Of a DNA stretch of 64,000 bases, positions 59,313-64,000 are shown piece by piece. The notes beneath the pieces were generated by a model. It ran no database searches, was not told the DNA's origin, and saw only the letters and a list, made by a program, of their open reading frames with translations. A program made the position numbers and the translations under genes. This DNA comes from Actinomycetes bacterium (GTDB lineage: Bacteria; Actinomycetota; Acidimicrobiia; Acidimicrobiales; Palsa-688). The first letter of the stretch is position 1. Each line of letters starts with the position of its first letter. The DNA lies in the NCBI GenBank assembly GCA_021811865.1, contig JAKAQB010000001.1:1-64000 (forward strand), read 5' to 3'.

Positions 59313-60140
59313 GTGTTCGACGTGCACGTCCACGCCGCCCCCGACATCGAGCCCCGGCTCTTCGACGACGAGGCAACCGCCTGCGCCTTCGAGGATGCCG
59401 GTGCCGAGGGGTTCGTGCTCAAGGCCCACTACGACCAGACAGCGGGACGCGCCGCCGCCATCGCCCGCCGTCACCGGCTGCGCGTCGCCGGCGGCCTGGC
59501 CCTCAACTCCCACGTCGGCGGCTTCAACCCCGCCGCTGTCGCCGCCGCCCTGCGGATGGGCGCACGGGTCATATGGATGCCGACCCAGGACGCCCGCACG
59601 CAGGCAGCCGCCGGGTTGCCCAGCCTATGCGCCCACGAGCCTCGCGCCGGCGCGTCGACGTACGCCGCCCCGCCGGTCGACCCCTCCCAGGAGGCGCCGA
59701 TCCGTACCATCCTCGACCTGGTGGCAGAGGCGGGCGCCGTCCTCGCCACCGGGCACCTCTCGGTCCCCGAGGCGGCGTGGGTCGTCGACGCCGCGGTCGC
59801 TGCCGGGGTGGGGCGGATCCTGCTCACCCACCCGTCCTGGGTGGTGCCCGCCATGACGGCGGCCGAGGCCGCGGCCCTCGCCGACCGGGGGGCGCTGGTG
59901 GAGGTGACCGGCTACCAGCTCCTCCACCAGGAGGGGATGGGGGCGGGGGGGTTGGCGGCCTTCGTTCGGGCCGTGGGGGAGCGGCGGGTGGTGCTGTCGT
60001 CCGACGCCGGCCAGCCCACCTCCCCGGCGGCACCGGCGGTGCTCTCCCGGCTCGTCGACGAGCTGGCGGCGGAGGGCATCGACCGGGGGGTGCTCGCGGC
60101 CATGGCGGCGGAGACGCCGGCGGCTCTGGTCTTCGGGTAG
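59313..60140 (+). CDS. DUF6282 family amidohydrolase-like protein
   Basis: 275 residues. The start FDVHVHAAPDIEPRLFDD has the HxH metal site of amidohydrolases, with ATGHLSVPEAAWVVDAAVAAGVGRILLTHPSW (two further His) and VVLSSDAGQP (final Asp) completing a metal-binding TIM barrel. FVLKAHYDQTAGRAAAIARR and NSHVGGFNPAAVAAALRMGARVIWMPTQDA mark the DUF6282 group, whose reaction is unknown. GTG 59313 directly precedes the HxH. It is divergent from the hydrolase, 47 bp away. Confidence 0.9.
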   Translation: MFDVHVHAAPDIEPRLFDDEATACAFEDAGAEGFVLKAHYDQTAGRAAAIARRHRLRVAGGLALNSHVGGFNPAAVAAALRMGARVIWMPTQDARTQAAAGLPSLCAHEPRAGASTYAAPPVDPSQEAPIRTILDLVAEAGAVLATGHLSVPEAAWVVDAAVAAGVGRILLTHPSWVVPAMTAAEAAALADRGALVEVTGYQLLHQEGMGAGGLAAFVRAVGERRVVLSSDAGQPTSPAAPAVLSRLVDELAAEGIDRGVLAAMAAETPAALVFG

Positions 60141-60173
60141 GACCCGGTCTTCGGGTAGGCCATTGCCATCGCG

Positions 60174-60220
60174 TTGTTTGGGCAGTTCACCGCGATAGTC
60201 GCGGTGAACTGCCCAAACAA
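60174..60220. terminator. Large palindrome, copy 2 (probable bidirectional terminator)
   Basis: A 21-22 bp perfect stem with a TAG loop between the ends of convergent genes (DUF6282 and Rieske oxygenase). It shares 18 identical bases on the left arm (CGCGTTGTTTGGGCAGTT) with copy 1 at 13511-13549. The next base pair in the stem is C-G here and G-C there. Confidence 0.85.
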
Positions 60221-60302
60221 TGTGCCGGAGGCTGCCTTCGGTTCCGATGAGGGCTCGGCGGCGGCCCCCGGGTGGCGGCGGGCCCCCGGTGGCGGCGGGC
60301 GC

Positions 60303-61499
60303 TCAGCGCCGGAAGGCCGGGGCGAGGGCGTTCCACACCAGCCGGTAGAAGTGGCGCATGTTGCGCTCGCTCTCCGGCAGCGTGTAGCCCCACGAGTACA
60401 GGCCCGAACGAAGCCCGGTCTGCACCCGCCCCGCCGCCACAGCGTCCTCCTCCATGGTGAGACGCCACCACTCGGAGATCTGCTTCACGAGGTCGGGGTC
60501 GTAGCGCGCCGTGGCGGGCATGGCGTAGCTGACGATCTCCCCCTTCCATCCGTGCACGCCGTCGGGCCAGAGCCGCTGCACGTTGGCGCCGTAGCCGATG
60601 TCCAGCCCGTTCTCCATGTACATGTTGGGCCACAGGTAGTAAAACTGGTAATCCCTTGCTCCTCGCTCGGCGGGCAGGCCGAGCCCGGCGGCGACGCGGT
60701 CCTGGAAGTCGCTCAGGTGGTACACCCCGCGGTCGAACTCCCGGTGCAGGTAGTGGGACGGGTCCACCTTGTACATGTCCGAGAAGCTGTTGCGGTGCGT
60801 GGTGGGGCAGTGGTAGCACTCGATGTTGTTCTCGTTCATTGCCTTCCAGTTGGAAGGCCCGGACTGCGGCGTGACCACACGCTCGTAGGTGAAAGCCGGG
60901 TCGGCGTTCTCGGGGGCGAACGGGTAGCGGAAGCCCTGCGCGTCGAGGACGGCCTGCAGGCCTGAGACCGCTGCGGACAGCGGCTCCGCCTCGCGCAGCG
61001 TCACGAAGATGTAGCCTTTCCAGGTGTCGACGGCCAGGGGGTACAGGCTGAGGCGGTCGAGGGGCGGGAGACCTCCTTCCTCCGAGCGGGGGACGGACTT
61101 CAAGCAGCCGTTGAGCTCGTAGGTCCAACCGTGGTAGCTGCACTGGAGGAACCGCTTGTGGCCGCAGCCGACGGCGACGAAGTGGGCCCGGTGCCGGCAG
61201 ACGTTGACGAAGGCCCGCAGCTGCAGGTCCCTGTCGCGCGTGACGACGATGGGAACGGTGAAGCCCGTGCCGGAGATGTGGGACGTCAGGTAGTCGCCGG
61301 CGTTGCGAACCTCCGGCTCGACGCCGACGATCTGCCAGGACGGCCTCCAGATGAGCTCGTCCTCCAAGGCGGCGATGCCCTCGTCGGTGTAGAAGATGCC
61401 GGGGAGCGTGGCGCCGTCGTCCAGGAGGCTGTCGATGCGGCTGGCGTCGACGTCGGCCATCGATCGGAACACGCTGTCGGGGCTGCGCAGGTCGGGCAC
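60303..61499 (-). CDS. Rieske non-heme iron oxygenase alpha subunit (choline/betaine/carnitine demethylase-like)
   Basis: 398 residues. Rieske cluster ligands in CRHRAHFVAVGCGHKRFLQCSYHGWTYELNG (Cys-x-His ... Cys-x2-His), then the mononuclear iron motif NWKAMNENNIECYHCPTTHRNSFSDMY with two His and a later acid. Length and the NNIECYHCPTTH segment fit the subgroup of GbcA, carnitine and stachydrine oxygenases, which remove N-methyl groups of quaternary amines as formaldehyde. No ferredoxin reductase gene is adjacent. GTG 61499; an ATG at 61458 is alternative. It is downstream of the marR gene on the same strand. Confidence 0.9.
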   Translation of the reverse strand: MPDLRSPDSVFRSMADVDASRIDSLLDDGATLPGIFYTDEGIAALEDELIWRPSWQIVGVEPEVRNAGDYLTSHISGTGFTVPIVVTRDRDLQLRAFVNVCRHRAHFVAVGCGHKRFLQCSYHGWTYELNGCLKSVPRSEEGGLPPLDRLSLYPLAVDTWKGYIFVTLREAEPLSAAVSGLQAVLDAQGFRYPFAPENADPAFTYERVVTPQSGPSNWKAMNENNIECYHCPTTHRNSFSDMYKVDPSHYLHREFDRGVYHLSDFQDRVAAGLGLPAERGARDYQFYYLWPNMYMENGLDIGYGANVQRLWPDGVHGWKGEIVSYAMPATARYDPDLVKQISEWWRLTMEEDAVAAGRVQTGLRSGLYSWGYTLPESERNMRHFYRLVWNALAPAFRR

Positions 61500-61601
61500 G
61501 GGCCACCTCTCCGGTCGGTTGCGGCGGCCCGAGGCTAGCAGTGGCTTGACTGTTCGATCAATCAGTCAGGCCGGCACCCCTCCCCGGACGGGACGTGGCC
61601 G

Positions 61602-62087
61602 CTACGGCTCCTGGCAATCGCCGGCCAGCCCCTCCAGCACGGTGTGGGCGACGTCGGCGAGGGTCGACAGCTGCGCCGGGGTGAGCCGGTCGACGAACCA
61701 GCGCCGCACTGAGCGCAGGTGGCTGGGCGCGGCCTCCTCCAAGGCGCCGCGGCCCTCGTCGGTCAGGACCACGAACAATCCCCGGGCGTCGCTCGGGCAG
61801 CGCTCCCGCCGCAGCAGCCCCCGCTCCTCCATCCGTGCGATGTGGTGCGACAGCCGGCTTTTCTCCCAGCCCATCAGCCGTCCCAGCTCGAACGCCCGGA
61901 GCCGCCCGTCCGCCGTCTCGCTCACGGTGACGAGCACGCCGTAGTCCTGGATGGACAGGCCCCGCGTGGAGGAGAGATCCCGGTTGAGGCGGCCCATCAA
62001 CACGCCCTGCATCACTTGCAGGCCGGCCCACGCCTCGCGCTCTTGGGTCGTGAGCCAGCGGGGTTCTGTACCCGTATCCATGTCCAC
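61602..62087 (-). CDS. MarR family regulator of the yceI operon
   Basis: 161 residues. GLSIQDYGVLVTVSETADGRLRAFELGRLMGWEKSRLSHHIARMEERGLLRRERCPSDARGLFVVLTDEGRGAL is a standard MarR winged helix with the DxRxxxVxLTxxG wing. It lies 60 bp behind yceI on the same strand and probably represses the pair from two operator copies in the yceI promoter. Its signal is unknown. Confidence 0.93.
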   Translation of the reverse strand: MDMDTGTEPRWLTTQEREAWAGLQVMQGVLMGRLNRDLSSTRGLSIQDYGVLVTVSETADGRLRAFELGRLMGWEKSRLSHHIARMEERGLLRRERCPSDARGLFVVLTDEGRGALEEAAPSHLRSVRRWFVDRLTPAQLSTLADVAHTVLEGLAGDCQEP

Positions 62088-62147
62088 CTTCCCCGGGGTC
62101 GGTGGGCCCTTGCGCCGGGCGAACCCCGGGGGCCGGACCCCGCCTCC

Positions 62148-62702
62148 TCATGCCGCCTTGATGGCCGAGATGTCGAGCTCGAGCGTCACCTTCTCGCTGA
62201 CGAGCACCCCACCTGCCTCCAGTGCCGCGTTCCAGTTGACGCCCCAGTCCTTGCGGTTGATGGTAGTGGAGCCCTCGAACCCGATGCGCTGGTTGCCGAA
62301 CGGGTCGACAGCGCTCCCGGTGTACTCGAGCTCGATCGTCACCGGCTTGGTGATGCCGCGGATGGTCAGGTCGCCGTGCACCTGGTACCCGGCCCCGCCG
62401 GAGCTGCCGACCGAGGTGCTCACGAAGCGGATCTCGGGGAACTCGTCCATGGCGAGGAAGTCGTTGCTGCGGAGGTGGTTGTCGCGATCGACGTTTCCGG
62501 TGTTGATGCTCTTGGCCTGGATCACCACCTCGATGCGGGACTGCGACGGGTCGTCGATGTCGAAGTGACCGCTCGCGGTCACTTCGTCGAACTTGCCGCG
62601 CACCTTGGTTACCATGGCGTGGCGGGCGACGAAGCCGATCGTGGAGTGCGCGGGGTCGAGGGTGTAGTCCCCGGTGACGGTGGGGTTGGTGGTGGTGCTC
62701 AC
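62148..62702 (-). CDS. YceI family lipocalin-like isoprenoid-binding protein
   Basis: 184 residues. GDYTLDPAHSTIGFVARHAMVTKVRGKFDEVTASGHFDIDDPSQSRIEVVIQAKSINTGNVDRDNHLRSNDFLAMDEFPEIRFVSTSV and GDLTIRGITKPVTIELEYTG are the YceI signature. The beta barrel binds polyisoprenoids or other lipids. No signal peptide, so this one is cytoplasmic, as in many actinobacteria. The GTG at 62702 has GGAGGAGG upstream, within the mRNA of a clear promoter. Confidence 0.94.
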   Translation of the reverse strand: MSTTTNPTVTGDYTLDPAHSTIGFVARHAMVTKVRGKFDEVTASGHFDIDDPSQSRIEVVIQAKSINTGNVDRDNHLRSNDFLAMDEFPEIRFVSTSVGSSGGAGYQVHGDLTIRGITKPVTIELEYTGSAVDPFGNQRIGFEGSTTINRKDWGVNWNAALEAGGVLVSEKVTLELDISAIKAA

Positions 62703-62722
62703 GGTGTTGCCTCCTCCAGGTA

Positions 62723-62763
62723 GTTGATGTCTCAACTATACCGCCTGTGGTTGAGATGTCAAC
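62723..62763 (-). promoter_or_regulatory. yceI-marR promoter with two MarR operators
   Basis: On the minus strand TTGACA (62762-62757) and TATAGT (62740-62735) are 16 bp apart. Two perfect half-site palindromes GTTGA-N4-TCAAC lie at 62723-62736 and 62750-62763, one over the -10 and start and one over the -35, with centres 27 bp apart. This is a textbook layout for repression. Confidence 0.8.
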
Positions 62764-62833
62764 CACCATTCACGGCACCACGGACGTCACCGGCTCGGCC
62801 TGCGATCGAGCGGGTTAGCGTTAGCGTGGCGCG

Positions 62834-63811
62834 GTGGCGGCGCGCAACGTCCTCGAGCGGGCGCCGGCGCCGGCGCTGGTCGCGGTCGGTGCTGTGTCGG
62901 TCCAGCTGGGGGCGGCGGTGGCGACCCGGCTCTTCGACCGTGTCGGCCCGGTCGGGGCCGTCACCCTCCGGCTGGGCTTCGCCGCCGCCGTGCTGGCCGT
63001 GGTGGTCCGCCCCCACCCGGCGGTGCTGCGCGGAGCGGGTCGCCGGCGGGCGGACCTGGCCGTGGTGGCCGCCTTCGGCCTGTTGCTCGCCGGCATGAAC
63101 CTGCTCTTCTACTCGTCGATCGCCCGTATCCCGCTGGGGGTGGCGGTGACCGTCGAGTTCGTCGGACCGCTGGCCGTTACCCTCGGTGGCTCCCGCCGGA
63201 GGTTGGACCTGGTGTGGGCGCTCCTCGCCGCAACGGGCGTCTTCCTTCTCGCCGGCAGCGGGCTGGTGTCCGGGCGGCATCTCGATCCGGTGGGTGTCGG
63301 GATGGCGCTGGGCGCCGGCACGTGCTGGGCGGGGTACATCGTGCTGTCCGCCGAGACGGGCAGGCGGTTCCCGGGCAGCAGCGGCCTCGCCCTGGCCATG
63401 GTCGTCGGTGCCGCTGCCACCGTGCCCGCCGGCCTGGCCACAGCGGGTGCCCGCCTGGTCGAGCCGGCGGTCCTCGCCATGGGCTTCGGCGTCGCCGTCC
63501 TGTCCTCGGCGCTGCCCTACTCCCTGGACCTGGCCGCCCTCCGCCGGCTGACCCCCCGGGCGTTCGGGATCCTCATGAGCATGGACCCGGCGCTCGCTGC
63601 CCTGGTCGGCTTCGCCGTGCTCGGCCAACGCCTGTCGCCGACGGAGCTCGCGGCGCTCGTGCTCGTCGCCGCCGCCAACGCCGGCAGCTCCGCCGCTGAT
63701 GCGCGGGCGGGCCCGTCCAGCGCCGGTCCCCGGGCGCCGCGCGGGGAGGGCGTCAGGCTCTGTGCGGGTGGGGACGCTGGCGGTCGGAGCGGAACACGAC
63801 GAAGTGCATGA
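62834..63811 (+). CDS. EamA/RhtA-type metabolite exporter
   Basis: 325 residues with ten predicted helices in two EamA repeats: ALVAVGAVSVQLGAAVATRLFDRVGPVGAVTLRLGFAAAVLAVVVRP, LLLAGMNLLFYSSIARIPLGVAVTVEFVGPLAVTLGGSRRRLDLVWALLAATGVFLL, LGAGTCWAGYIVLSAETGRRFPG and LSSALPYSLDLAALRRLTPRAFGILMSMDPALAALVGFAVLGQ. The pattern is that of RhtA-like threonine/homoserine exporters. The last about 30 residues are low complexity and overlap the GtrA-like gene by 58 bp. GTG 62834. Confidence 0.9.
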   Translation: MAARNVLERAPAPALVAVGAVSVQLGAAVATRLFDRVGPVGAVTLRLGFAAAVLAVVVRPHPAVLRGAGRRRADLAVVAAFGLLLAGMNLLFYSSIARIPLGVAVTVEFVGPLAVTLGGSRRRLDLVWALLAATGVFLLAGSGLVSGRHLDPVGVGMALGAGTCWAGYIVLSAETGRRFPGSSGLALAMVVGAAATVPAGLATAGARLVEPAVLAMGFGVAVLSSALPYSLDLAALRRLTPRAFGILMSMDPALAALVGFAVLGQRLSPTELAALVLVAAANAGSSAADARAGPSSAGPRAPRGEGVRLCAGGDAGGRSGTRRSA

Positions 63812-64000
63812 GCACGTAGCTGACGGCCGAGGCGGTGAGCATGGCGACCACCTTGGACAGGTTGGACATGAGCGTCGTAGGCAGCCCGTGGAGGGCGCGC
63901 AGCAGGAGGGCGAGGCCGAGGATGGTGACGTCGCTGACGCCCAGGTTGATCCCGCCCTGCCCGAGGAACAACGCCCGTTGGCGCCACCGCTTCTCGTCCC
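63753..64000 (-). CDS. GtrA-like membrane protein, C-terminal part, cut by window edge
   Basis: The minus-strand frame is open to base 64000 and ends at 63753, giving about 82 residues. DEKRWRQRALFLGQGGINLGVSDVTILGLALLL, then GLPTTLMSNLSKVVAMLTASAVSYVLMHFVVF, resemble the last two membrane helices of GtrA-type proteins, which help to flip lipid-linked sugars. The N-terminal part lies outside the window. Overlaps the end of the EamA gene. Confidence 0.7.
   Translation of the reverse strand, partial: DEKRWRQRALFLGQGGINLGVSDVTILGLALLLRALHGLPTTLMSNLSKVVAMLTASAVSYVLMHFVVFRSDRQRPHPHRA

Overview
This is about 64 kb of very GC-rich DNA (my impression is near 70%; not computed). GTG starts, 4-base GTGA/ATGA overlaps, several apparently leaderless genes, a FurA-KatG pair, F420-type enzymes and a citramalate synthase point to an actinobacterium. 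An uncultured Acidimicrobiia-like lineage is my best guess, but rank below phylum is inference. There is no rRNA, CRISPR array or intact prophage. There are two tRNA genes.

Layout. 1-1.4 kb: a GH15 glucanase cut by the window edge, and greA. 1.4-5.8 kb: a branched-chain amino acid operon, leuB-ilvE-cimA-hypothetical. It is preceded by a probable Ile/Val-rich leader peptide with attenuator hairpins, and a 15-bp hairpin sits over the cimA start. 5.75-9.7 kb: fabD, an acyl-CoA dehydrogenase, a DUF998/MarR divergent pair. 10.2-13.4 kb: a beta-phosphoglucomutase-like/GH65 phosphorylase pair. 13.4-17.9 kb: repeats and a terminator-like palindrome, DUF2630, a sigma-70 factor, gltX, a DUF218 protein, tRNA-Gln and tRNA-Glu. 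17.9-20.1 kb: a decayed island behind tRNA-Glu (integrase, methyltransferase, GNAT and ECF sigma remnants plus a Phd/RelE toxin-antitoxin pair). 20.1-28.3 kb: a secreted protein, an AhpD-like protein, a heterodimeric ABC exporter, katG and furA.

28.7-41.8 kb is the most distinctive block. It holds an SDR, a Gfo/Idh/MocA dehydrogenase, a PuuE-type deacetylase, a GntR remnant with a 17-bp palindrome, a hydantoinase, a Tat lipoprotein of the peptide/nickel-binding family, a DAO flavoprotein, a decayed and an intact trimethylamine-dehydrogenase-like enzyme, and a dimethylglycine-dehydrogenase-like enzyme. Together they suggest uptake, C-N ring opening and oxidative N-demethylation of an N-methylated cyclic amide or quaternary amine, with the substrate unknown. 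A Rieske oxygenase of the choline/betaine demethylase type lies at 60.3-61.5 kb.

42-50.7 kb: a DNA methyltransferase with an extra C-terminal domain, an F420-type LLM enzyme, a broken PPOX gene, an ammonia-lyase homologue that lacks the MIO tripeptide, a flavin-reductase-like protein, a YbhN-type membrane protein, a lipoprotein, a NIF3-like domain, ArsR and a receiver-Rieske fusion. 50.7-64 kb: a frameshifted transposon-associated gene, DUF4395, a repeat protein, AIM24, PatB-type lyase, FAD-linked oxidase, MFS, an alpha/beta-hydrolase with Ala at the nucleophile position, DUF6282, the Rieske oxygenase, a yceI-marR operon with two clear operators, an EamA exporter and a GtrA-like gene cut by the right edge.
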